From Chitinophaga sp. Ak27 (lineage in GTDB: Bacteria > Bacteroidota > Bacteroidia > Chitinophagales > Chitinophagaceae), in NCBI RefSeq assembly GCF_012726295.1, contig NZ_JABAOB010000003.1:620001-684000 (forward strand): a stretch of DNA of 64,000 nucleotides, written 5' to 3'. The position numbers were made by a program, and so were the translations under genes. A model generated the notes under the pieces. The model saw only the letters and a program-made list of their open reading frames with translations, was not told the origin of the DNA and made no database searches. Every line of letters begins with the position of its first letter. The first letter of the stretch is position 1. Positions 54,689 through 62,633 of this stretch are shown piece by piece.

Positions 54689-55404
54689 TTTTTTGTTATT
54701 CAGATATAAGAAAGGGCGTCTTCAAAAGTGTAGCTGAGGCGCTCTTTTCTTTTGTAGTACATGAGAATAATCCACAGCAACCCCGCGGATATTTGGAAGG
54801 GTGTTTAATTGCAATCGATTTGATTGAAATGTAGATCTATTATTGCATGAGTATTGATTGGTGACAATTTTAATTTGCAATCGATTTAATGGGAATATGC
54901 TCCCAATGAGAGAAAATATCGCATCAGTAATTGCCAATATAACAGCAATTTATTGTAGGTCATTCATCTAAATTTGACATCGTTACTATATGATTATTGA
55001 TTGATTTTAAAACCTCTGCTTTTGTTAAAGTATAACCTGCATTCAGAGATTAGTACAAAATGGATAAGGGGATGACTGGAATTTTTTATTGCCATTGCCG
55101 CTCCGGGCATTGACCTTTTAAAATATTCAGGCATGAGGAGTGTCTAATAGGCGAGGCTGTAGACCATATTTATAATGCTTTCTTTGAGTGGGATAAGCTG
55201 TACATTGCCCATAGGAGTGGACAGATGTATGCGATAGAATTTGATTGTTGTACGCCTTATAAACCCAGTGTAGCTTAACCGTTGGTTGGTAGTTACGTAA
55301 TCCGGACTATAATGCCATGAAGAGCTATGTGACAAATATTCCAATAGTCAGAAAAGGTTTAAACCGACTACCGTTAATTTATCTTTCTTGATTTTACAGT
55401 TTCT
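54689..55404. other. Gene-poor AT-rich region
   Basis: About 700 bp with only short unsupported frames. An imperfect hairpin near 54709-54752 may terminate the GH97 transcript. A repeated motif at 54809 and 54875 is listed separately. A minus-strand frame at 55144-55344 ends in a beta-strand-like sequence but lacks a normal upstream part, so I do not call it. Confidence 0.4.
54809..54887. repeat. Two copies of a 13-bp motif with a palindromic AATCGATT core
   Basis: TTGCAATCGATTT occurs at 54809-54821 and again, unchanged, at 54875-54887, 66 bp apart, in otherwise unique DNA. The AATCGATT core is a palindrome with a central CG, as in LacI-type operators. It could be a binding site, but no gene start is close. 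Confidence 0.4.
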
Positions 55405-55601
55405 ATGAAAAGTAAGATTAGTGTTATGTATGTAGTCGTAATGGCTATTGCATTAGCATGTTGTCGTAGCGGGTAATATTTATTCCTTCGTTATGCTGGT
55501 GCAAAGGAGAGCGTTCGCTAAATTTTGTGTATGTGAAAGCCGATAATACATTTTTTGATAGTCGCCTTCGGGGAGTTTGTTTAGCGGTTTGGATAGAATA
55601 G
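55405..55601 (+). pseudogene. Possible remnant of a glycosidase-type lipoprotein gene
   Basis: An ATG at 55405 encodes a 23-aa signal-like peptide with a lipobox-like LACC (MKSKISVMYVVVMAIALACC), and then stops at 55474. In another frame the DNA just after (55518-55601) reads ..LNFVYVKADNTFFDSRLRG..VW before a stop. That resembles the FVRV.GT.F..NGKPY opening of secreted GH5-like enzymes. Together they look like a lipoprotein gene start broken by a frameshift and then lost. Short length makes this weak. Confidence 0.3.
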
Positions 55602-55675
55602 GAGAGGATGATTGTAAAAGGAATTAAAGTATTTTCTTGAAGTAAATTTAAAGATTCAGTACAGTGCGCTTATTT

Positions 55676-55724
55676 AAAGCAAATACATAGACTTAATTAT
55701 GGATGGGACCATTCCTGGCCCCAT
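55676..55724 (+). promoter_or_regulatory. Conserved hairpin element, copy 1 (upstream of AraC gene)
   Basis: A ~48-bp element ends in a 9-bp inverted repeat: ATGGGACCA (55703-55711) and TGGCCCCAT (55716-55724) with loop TTCC, one mismatch. A near-copy exists at 57164-57209. It lies 93 bp before the AraC start and has no T-run, so it is not a classical terminator. Possible leader hairpin or protein site. Confidence 0.5.
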
Positions 55725-55817
55725 GAATTTACAGCTGTTAATAGTAGCACTGTTAGTTCTTATTTCAATATAATCCCGTGGATGAATTAATGCCACTCAT
55801 AAATTTTTAATTAATCC

Positions 55818-56699
55818 ATGAAGCATTTATACGAGAGTTTCATATTTCCGGCAGATCAGTCATTTACAGTGCGCACAGATGTGTTGGAGATGAAAAAGTA
55901 TAATACGTTCAAAAGTCATGTTAATTATGAAATAGCGCTCCTGGAAAATTGTAGCGGAAAACGCTTTATTGGGGATCATATTGGAAATTTTGAAGGTCCG
56001 GAATTAGTGTTGCTTGGAAGTTATCTGCCCCACTGCTGGCAATATCAACAGGTTCAGGATACCACCCAGGTGCCTATGGCTTATGTAGTGCATTTCTTGC
56101 CTGATTTCCTTGGCAAAGAACTTCTTGCGAAGCCGGAAGCTCGCGAATTAAATCAACTATTTAGCAGGGCTGCAAGAGGTATTTCGTTTTCAGGAGAGAC
56201 CGCTGTTTACGCCAGATTTATTCTGCAGCAAATGTTATGTGAAACTGGGTTGGGAAGAATGGCCTGGATGATGCAGTTGTTGCACGTGCTTGCTCGTTCA
56301 AAGCATTTCAAAGTATTGTCTTCCCGATTTTTTAATCTTGGGGAAACATCTGCAGATGGACAGAAAATTAACCGGGTGTTCGATTACATTTATAAAAATT
56401 TCAAAGATGAAATAACGTTGCCAGAAGTAGCCAATCTTATTCATATGTCTCCGTCGGGTTTTTGCCGTTTTTTTAAGCTGAAAACTAATAAAACGCTTAT
56501 TGATGTCATAAAAGAAATCCGGATTAACTATGCCGCTAAGTTATTGCTGGAAGGGATGGCTAACGTTTCAGAAGCATGTTACACTTGTGGATACAACAAC
56601 ATCTCCAATTTTAATAAACACTTTAAGGAAGTGAAAGGGCTTGCACCGAGGAACTTTATAAGACAATATCAGATTCATGGAGATGATACCGCCATCTAA
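55818..56699 (+). CDS. AraC-family transcriptional regulator of locus 2
   Basis: 293 aa. N-terminal cupin-like domain (NYEIALLENCSGKRFIGDHIGNFEGPELVLLGSYLPHCWQ). C-terminal AraC domain: ITLPEVANLIHMSPSGFCRFFKLKTNKTLIDVIKEIRINYAAKLLLEGMANVSEACYTCGYNNISNFNKHFKEVKGLAPRNF, with both helix-turn-helix units intact. It precedes the susC-susD-GH97 genes on the same strand and is a likely local regulator of that locus. Its TAA overlaps the TAG of an open minus-strand frame. Confidence 0.93.
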   Translation: MKHLYESFIFPADQSFTVRTDVLEMKKYNTFKSHVNYEIALLENCSGKRFIGDHIGNFEGPELVLLGSYLPHCWQYQQVQDTTQVPMAYVVHFLPDFLGKELLAKPEARELNQLFSRAARGISFSGETAVYARFILQQMLCETGLGRMAWMMQLLHVLARSKHFKVLSSRFFNLGETSADGQKINRVFDYIYKNFKDEITLPEVANLIHMSPSGFCRFFKLKTNKTLIDVIKEIRINYAAKLLLEGMANVSEACYTCGYNNISNFNKHFKEVKGLAPRNFIRQYQIHGDDTAI

Positions 56700-56974
56700 T
56701 ACTCCTTCCGACGGGAAAAGAACAAGCGGCGCCGCATATGGGTTAGTGGTTTGTTCCGATCTTGATTCATCTCTATTTGTTTTGTTTGAAGTTCTAAAGG
56801 CTTAAGTTCAATTAAACTGGAGTTTGTGACAGATATAACCCACCCGGGAATATTCCAGGGCGGCTTTTCTTGAAGAAGATGTGGGAGATGACATCTATCT
56901 ATTTTAATGGTAATTGGTTTATAAGCTTTGATATCTGGAAATATTGCATAGGTGTTCGTTGATATAGTAGTAAT
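56696..56974 (-). pseudogene. Possible C-terminal gene remnant without a start codon
   Basis: A 92-codon frame is open on the minus strand from a TAA at 56977-56975 to a TAG at 56698-56696. The translation looks protein-like: YAIFPDIKAYKPITIKID, LLQEKPPWNIPGWVISV, NSSLIELKPLELQ, then a basic tail RRRLFFSRRKEY. There is no ATG, GTG or TTG near its 5' end, and all three frames upstream contain stops. I therefore read it as the tail of a decayed gene or a chance frame. No family recognised. Confidence 0.3.
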
Positions 56975-57163
56975 TTATAATTTATCAATCAGCTAGCTTT
57001 GCTATAATATTCGGAATTTTATGTCCGTAAGGAATTTTTTAAATCGGTATTGAATATAAAGGACTATGCCAGTGAGGACTGGTTATAATGTTAAGGTATT
57101 ATCAGCCTGGTGGCTATATAAGACATATACTTTGGAATAAGTTAAACTAGCAAACAGAAATGT

Positions 57164-57209
57164 AAGCAAACATAGGCTTAGCGATGGATGGGGTCAGTCT
57201 TGGCCCCAT
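57164..57209 (+). promoter_or_regulatory. Conserved hairpin element, copy 2 (upstream of susC, locus 2)
   Basis: AAGCAAA..CATAGGCTTA..GATGGATGGGG.. followed by ATGGGGTCA (57188-57196) / TGGCCCCAT (57201-57209), loop GTCT. Aligns with copy 1 at roughly 80% identity with a 2-bp gap; surrounding sequence is unrelated. It lies 334 bp before susC. Confidence 0.5.
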
Positions 57210-57437
57210 GGCTTTGAATGTTTCGATTATTTAATATCTGGTCATTATGATAAAGGTTATACGTTATTCATTGCAGTTTAACGGGAAGCCCCTTACCAGT
57301 TTACAAATCACACATGCAGAGATAATGAAAGGTGGCATACTAGAGTTAATTTATTGATGCACTGTTAACTTTTTTTGCATCGTGTTTTTAGTGCATTCAT
57401 GAATCCCTAAAATGAGCAAAAATAACACAAATAACTG

Positions 57438-57470
57438 CTAATCCATACGAGGCCGAAAAGAATGGATTAG
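57438..57470 (+). promoter_or_regulatory. Inverted repeat in the susC (locus 2) leader
   Basis: CTAATCCAT (57438-57446) and ATGGATTAG (57462-57470) form a perfect 9-bp stem with a 15-nt loop, 73 bp before the susC ATG. A second small stem TCTTC/GAAGA follows. It may be an operator or a leader RNA hairpin. The rest of 56975-57543 shows no gene. Confidence 0.45.
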
Positions 57471-57543
57471 TAGATCTTCGTAATGAAGACAGCATCATGA
57501 GTGTTCAGAATGCTATTGTCATTATTCATCAACCCAATTCGTT

Positions 57544-60500
57544 ATGAAAAGAAAAATTGAAGGGCTTCGATGGCTCTTGGGTACCTTATGCCTTCTACTA
57601 ACTGCGCAGGTTTTGGTCGCGCAAAGCCAGATCCGGGTTACCGGTAAAGTTATCGACTCCAAGGACAAGTCGCCTTTAAGAGGCGCTACGATCGCTTTTC
57701 AGGATGGCAAAAAAGTTGTTGTTGCCAATCAGGAAGGAGCTTTTGAGATGACGGTACCAGATGGTAGTTACTTAAAGGTCACAATGATCGGGTATGACCC
57801 CAATGTAGTGAAAGCCACGACAAATATGATCATATCAATGACTGCATCTGCTGAAACATTAGGAGATGTAGTGGTTATGGGATATGGTACACAGAAAAAG
57901 GAACTCTTAACTGCGTCGGTGGGTATAATAAAATTTGATGAGGTGAAACGTAATATACCTACTCAACAACTGGGAAACCTTTTGGCTGGACAGGTGGCTG
58001 GTGTCAGCGTTTCTACCCCTCGGGGCATACCTGGCAGTGATCCTGGTATTTCCGTTCGCCAGAAGAGTTCCTGGAATACGCAGAACGTTTTATATGTTAT
58101 AGATGGAAGGATTGCGGATGGAGGTGAATTTAACCGTTTATCTCCCAATGAGGTAGATAATATTACAGTCTTGAAAGATGCAGCATCTACAGCGGTGTAT
58201 GGCTCCAGGGCCGCCGCCGGTGTTATCGTTGTGACGACCCGCCGTGGAAAATCTGGCAAGGCAAGCATTGAATACTCTTACCAAACCGGATTTGATAGAA
58301 GAGGAAGAAATAGTGACCTGATGAATGCAGTGCAGTATTTTGAGTATCAGAACCGGATATCGCCAAATAAGTATAGCCAGAATGTCATTGATAAATTTAA
58401 AACAATTAATGACGGTTGGGGATACGATCAGTTGAGCGCTGTATGGAATGACCCATCTACTACAACACATAATTTAAGTATCACCGGAGGATCAGATAAA
58501 GTACAGTATTTTATTGGCGGTTCTATGAGTAAGGAACAGTTGTTTCTGAAAAATATGAATTGGCAAAATTATAGTGTAAGAGCAAATGTCAAGGCTCAAA
58601 TTGCTACCGGATTGACAGCGGAAGCGCTTTTGTCGCTCAATAATAATATTCAAAAGTTCCCGTCTGCTGATGGTTGGGACGATATCTATGGAAAACTAAG
58701 GATATGGCAGGCGTATCAGCCGGTTTGGACAACCGATGGCAACCCTATTGATTATGGATGGATCCAGAATGTTGGCGCTGAGGTGAGGGGAGATAATGGC
58801 TATAAGAATGTATCTGCGGTTAGACCTGTTGCTAACCTAAGGCTTAATTACCAGATTCCCGGTATTAAAGGGCTTAGCGTAGCGGGACAGTATAGCAAGT
58901 CGTTTTTTAATCAGCGCCAGAGGTCATTCGTTAAGCAATATAATATGTGGGTCATGAAGACAACAGATCAGTATCTGATCAGTACAGATCCTAATGATTT
59001 TGTGTCTTTTAAGAAATCCTACCATACCAATAGTTTATCGGAGCGGTACGACTGGAGCACTAATTACCAGCTAAACTTACAGTTAAGCTATGAGAATACA
59101 TTTAAGGATGTACATCATGTAAAGGCCTGGTTGATCTATGAGCGCACAGGGGCTGATGGTTCCTGGATGCAAGGTACAAGGGAGCGATTCCCGGTATATG
59201 TTTCGGATCAATGGCGTTTCACAAGTGGTGATCGGGCGGACTCCTATATTAATGGCAGTACACAACAGCCTACGGGAAGAAAATCGTATATCGGACAACT
59301 ATTTTATGACTATAACAGTAAGTACCTGGCAACTTTTGCCTATCGTTATGATGGCTCTATGCAATTTGCACCTGATATGAGGTGGGGCTTCTTTCCTTCC
59401 GGTTCGTTAGGATGGATTGTTTCGAAGGAGAATTTTTTCAAGTCAAACAAAATTGACATGCTCAAACTTCGGATGTCTGCTGGTTTAGTAGGTAATGACG
59501 GCGTAGGAGGATGGCAATGGCAGGAATCATACGATCAGGGTAAAAATGCATATCTGGGCACAGGTGGAGCAACAGGTGTTGGTATTAAATACGGTGCACT
59601 GGTCAATCCCGCTCTAACATGGGAGAAAACGTTGAATTATAATGCGGGGGTTGATGTGAACTTCTTAAAACACTTCAATGCTTCGTTAGAATATTTCTCT
59701 ACGAAAACATATGATATCCTGGGATCGCGTATACAAACAGTTCCTCCAACATTTAGCAGATCATTACCTTCTTCTAATTATGGAGAAATTAAAGCGCAAG
59801 GAATAGAATTGGGGTTAGGATATAAGGGCCAGGCGAGAAAAGTAAACTATTATGTTAATGGAGTTGCGTCGTATAGCAATGCCAAAAATATTATCAAGGA
59901 TTTGAATATCACCTATCCATGGCAAAACGAGATAGGCAGGAGTACCAGCCGTATTTCTACACGTGTGGCAGACAAGATACTCAGAACTCAGGCTGACCTC
60001 GACGCCTGGAATGCTGCTAATCCGAATTACACCTATTATGGTTACAAAGCTGCGATTGGACAATTGGTGTTTAAAGATATTAGTGGCCCTGACGGCAAAC
60101 CAGATGGTATTGTAGATGATTGGGATCAGGTAGAGTGGCGGAGAAACAACAATCCAATTGTTGTTGGGCTGAATTTTGGAGCCTCCTGGAAAGGTTTGAG
60201 CCTGGATATCAGTTTCAATGGTAGTTTTAATTATTATCAGTCCATCAGGCCATTGAATCAAAATGTGGAATGGAATCGAAACTGGGTAAAATGGGCTACA
60301 GATGCATGGACGCCACAAAATACCAATGCTTCTTTACCTATCCGTTATTCATCTAATGATGGAAAAGACAGGATTAACCGTGATGAAAGCTCCTTTTGGA
60401 TGAAGAAAAGTAACTGGCTCAGATGCAAGTATATATCTCTTGCTTATTCACTTCCTCAGAATTGGGTGAACAAAGCCAGCCTCTCTGGTGCACGTATCTT

Positions 60501-60627
60501 TTTTAATGCCACTAATCCATTTATCATCAGCAAATTTAACAAGCTGTATTATGATCCTGAAATTGGTAATCCTAATAACTTCCCCATTATGCGCACATTC
60601 AATTTCGGAGCAAGTGTAACCTACTAA
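57544..60627 (+). CDS. susC: SusC/RagA-family TonB-linked outer-membrane transporter, locus 2
   Basis: 1027 aa with a signal peptide (WLLGTLCLLLTAQVLVAQ). Carboxypeptidase-regulatory-like domain (VTGKVIDSKDKSPLRGATIAFQDGKK), TonB-box-like VVVMGYGTQKKE, plug (IPTQQLGNLLAGQVAGVSVSTPRG, VLYVIDGRIADGGEFNRLSPNEVDNITVLKDAAST, YGSRAAAGVIVVTT), and a barrel ending in RTFNFGASVTY. It diverges strongly from the locus 1 SusC, so the glycan probably differs. 35 bp before susD. Confidence 0.96.
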   Translation: MKRKIEGLRWLLGTLCLLLTAQVLVAQSQIRVTGKVIDSKDKSPLRGATIAFQDGKKVVVANQEGAFEMTVPDGSYLKVTMIGYDPNVVKATTNMIISMTASAETLGDVVVMGYGTQKKELLTASVGIIKFDEVKRNIPTQQLGNLLAGQVAGVSVSTPRGIPGSDPGISVRQKSSWNTQNVLYVIDGRIADGGEFNRLSPNEVDNITVLKDAASTAVYGSRAAAGVIVVTTRRGKSGKASIEYSYQTGFDRRGRNSDLMNAVQYFEYQNRISPNKYSQNVIDKFKTINDGWGYDQLSAVWNDPSTTTHNLSITGGSDKVQYFIGGSMSKEQLFLKNMNWQNYSVRANVKAQIATGLTAEALLSLNNNIQKFPSADGWDDIYGKLRIWQAYQPVWTTDGNPIDYGWIQNVGAEVRGDNGYKNVSAVRPVANLRLNYQIPGIKGLSVAGQYSKSFFNQRQRSFVKQYNMWVMKTTDQYLISTDPNDFVSFKKSYHTNSLSERYDWSTNYQLNLQLSYENTFKDVHHVKAWLIYERTGADGSWMQGTRERFPVYVSDQWRFTSGDRADSYINGSTQQPTGRKSYIGQLFYDYNSKYLATFAYRYDGSMQFAPDMRWGFFPSGSLGWIVSKENFFKSNKIDMLKLRMSAGLVGNDGVGGWQWQESYDQGKNAYLGTGGATGVGIKYGALVNPALTWEKTLNYNAGVDVNFLKHFNASLEYFSTKTYDILGSRIQTVPPTFSRSLPSSNYGEIKAQGIELGLGYKGQARKVNYYVNGVASYSNAKNIIKDLNITYPWQNEIGRSTSRISTRVADKILRTQADLDAWNAANPNYTYYGYKAAIGQLVFKDISGPDGKPDGIVDDWDQVEWRRNNNPIVVGLNFGASWKGLSLDISFNGSFNYYQSIRPLNQNVEWNRNWVKWATDAWTPQNTNASLPIRYSSNDGKDRINRDESSFWMKKSNWLRCKYISLAYSLPQNWVNKASLSGARIFFNATNPFIISKFNKLYYDPEIGNPNNFPIMRTFNFGASVTY

Positions 60628-60662
60628 TCCAACTTGCGTTCAATTTTAAAAACTACTGTGTT

Positions 60663-62480
60663 ATGAATATAAGAATTCGTTTCTCAATATATAGGGCCGG
60701 AGTATTGTCGGCCGCACTACTCTTATTTAGTCAGGCTTGTAAAAAAGGATTGGATTATAAAAACCAGGATGCCATCGTTCCGGACAATGTATGGACCGAT
60801 CCTAATATGATAAAGTCTTATCTTAATGACATTTACGGCGCCTCTACACCGGATTGGCCATTCGACGGATCAGACAGCGACGAGGGAATTGATGCCGATG
60901 CGCATAACCTCAGTAACTACCAGCAAGGGATTGTTACGGTGGAGAATACCAATATGAAATTGAGTTATGAGTATATAGACCGGATTAACTACTTCCTGGA
61001 TAAATTATCCACCGTGCCAGGTACCGTACTAAACACATCATTGAATACGCAATATGTAGCGGAAGCCAAATTCTGGCGGGCATGGAGATATTGGAATATG
61101 GTAAGAGAAGTAGGTGGGGTACCACTTATTTTGGGGGTACAAAACATTTCTGATCTTTCGAAACTATTTGTTCCACGAAACAAGACTTCTGAATGTATAG
61201 CACAAATTGTAAAAGACCTGGACGAAGCCATTGCCGTTTTGCCGGCAGTATATACAGATGCGGGTAATGACTATGGAAGAATCACCAAAATTGCGGCGAT
61301 GGCATTTAAAGGGCGCGTACTATTGTGGTATGCCAGCCCGTTATTTAATCCTACCAATGATAAAACCCGTTGGCAGGCAGCATATGACGCTAATAAAGCA
61401 GCAAAAGATGCGGCGCTGGCCGCGGGGTATGGACTATTCGGAGATTTTAAAAATATCTGGTACCAGGAACGGAATAAGGAAGTTATTATGGTGAACCAAC
61501 ATTTTTATCCGGGAAATCCAATTGATTTCGGTGAAATAAAAGCGGGAACCTATAATGAGAACCAGCCATATCTTCCAATGCTGTTGGGTTTTCCAAAGCG
61601 TGATGGTTCCCCTTTACAACTGGATGTGAACAGGTTGTCAGATCCAAATTATAATAGTCAGTTCCTGAAGGATTTCTATACAAATCGCGATCCCCGTTTT
61701 TATTCAACAGTCTTTTTTGGCGGAGTTCCATATGTATTACCTGATCAAAATGCTGATACCTATCGTAAAGGAGAAACTTATTGGTGTGTTTATCGGTATA
61801 TTTCTGGCAATACAACCGATAGAGCCAGTTATAAAAGTGTATTGGTGACCGATTTTTTCCGTTCTGGTATTCCCGGGTATGTAGGATTTTACGACAGGAA
61901 AGGACTGGATACAACTGTAGCGGATGAAAATAGTTTTAAAGGACAAACAGATTGGCTGGAAATGCGGTATGCTGAAGTATTGATGAATTATGGCGAATGC
62001 GCCAATGAGATAGGCCTGGGTAACGAAGCACTGGATGTATTGCATCAAATTCGCCAGCGTGCGGGTATTATTCCGGGCAACGGTGGTAACTACGGTATAA
62101 CCGCTGCATCAACCACCGAGATACGAAGTGCTATCATGGCTGAGCGGTTTATTGAATTTGCCTTTGAAGGAAAACGTTCAGGTGATTTGAGACGTTGGAA
62201 AAGATATGATCTTTTAAATGCCATGGGTACGCGTAGTTCCATTTATATTGTGTTAAGGCCGGATAAAAAAGTTGCAAGTAATGAACTTATTCTCAATGAT
62301 TCAACCAGGAATAAATTTTATGCGGCATACATTAACAGTTTAGATGGCGATGATAACTATAAATTCAAATACAATTTAAATCACTGGTTTTCAGCACTGA
62401 ATCCAGGACAGATTTCACAATCAAAGAATATGCTACAGCAAAACAGCGAGTGGGGTGGCAGTTTTGATCCATTGCAATAG
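60663..62480 (+). CDS. susD: SusD/RagB-family lipoprotein, locus 2
   Basis: 605 aa, lipobox SQAC (Cys26) after a signal peptide. SusD motifs: WTDPNMIKSYLNDIYGAS, EAKFWRAWRYWNMVREVGGVPLIL, IAAMAFKGRVLLWYASPLFNPTND, YAEVLMNYGECANE, RQRAG, and AEFIEFAFEGKRSGDLRRWKRYD-like ERFIEFAFEGKRSGDLRRW. Longer than the locus 1 SusD (501 aa). Glycan-binding partner of the preceding SusC. Confidence 0.95.
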   Translation: MNIRIRFSIYRAGVLSAALLLFSQACKKGLDYKNQDAIVPDNVWTDPNMIKSYLNDIYGASTPDWPFDGSDSDEGIDADAHNLSNYQQGIVTVENTNMKLSYEYIDRINYFLDKLSTVPGTVLNTSLNTQYVAEAKFWRAWRYWNMVREVGGVPLILGVQNISDLSKLFVPRNKTSECIAQIVKDLDEAIAVLPAVYTDAGNDYGRITKIAAMAFKGRVLLWYASPLFNPTNDKTRWQAAYDANKAAKDAALAAGYGLFGDFKNIWYQERNKEVIMVNQHFYPGNPIDFGEIKAGTYNENQPYLPMLLGFPKRDGSPLQLDVNRLSDPNYNSQFLKDFYTNRDPRFYSTVFFGGVPYVLPDQNADTYRKGETYWCVYRYISGNTTDRASYKSVLVTDFFRSGIPGYVGFYDRKGLDTTVADENSFKGQTDWLEMRYAEVLMNYGECANEIGLGNEALDVLHQIRQRAGIIPGNGGNYGITAASTTEIRSAIMAERFIEFAFEGKRSGDLRRWKRYDLLNAMGTRSSIYIVLRPDKKVASNELILNDSTRNKFYAAYINSLDGDDNYKFKYNLNHWFSALNPGQISQSKNMLQQNSEWGGSFDPLQ

Positions 62481-62504
62481 GTGATCCAGCGCGTATATCA
62501 CATT

Positions 62505-62537
62505 GAAGAAGGCCGGTAAATATTACTGGCCTTCTTC
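62505..62537 (+). terminator. Terminator-like hairpin after susD, locus 2
   Basis: GAAGAAGGCCGGTAA (62505-62519) pairs with TTACTGGCCTTCTTC (62523-62537) over 15 bp with one G-U pair and a 3-nt loop, followed by TTGTTTG. It lies 24 bp after the stop. The weak T-run may allow readthrough to the GH97 gene. Confidence 0.65.
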
Positions 62538-62552
62538 TTGTTTGTAATACAG

Positions 62553-62560
62553 TATCTTTG
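62553..62560 (+). promoter_or_regulatory. Candidate Bacteroidota -7 box upstream of the second GH97 gene
   Basis: TATCTTTG is an exact match to the Bacteroidota -7 consensus TAnnTTTG, 73 bp before the ATG and just after the terminator-like hairpin. No clear -33 box is seen, so this is tentative. Confidence 0.4.
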
Positions 62561-62633
62561 ACTTTTGACATGGTGTGTTTCAATCTAACGATCCGTAAGT
62601 TTGCATCTTCATTTAAATAACCTAAAGCGATTT

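Noticed and set aside
54722..54937. 71-aa minus-strand frame
   Set aside because: AT-rich, no signal or domain, and it overlaps a possible terminator and the repeated 13-bp motif.
55144..55344. 66-aa minus-strand frame in the gap after the first GH97
   Set aside because: The end (NVQLIPLKESIINMVYSLAY) looks vaguely like the tail of a secreted enzyme, but there is no upstream continuation and no family match I can defend.
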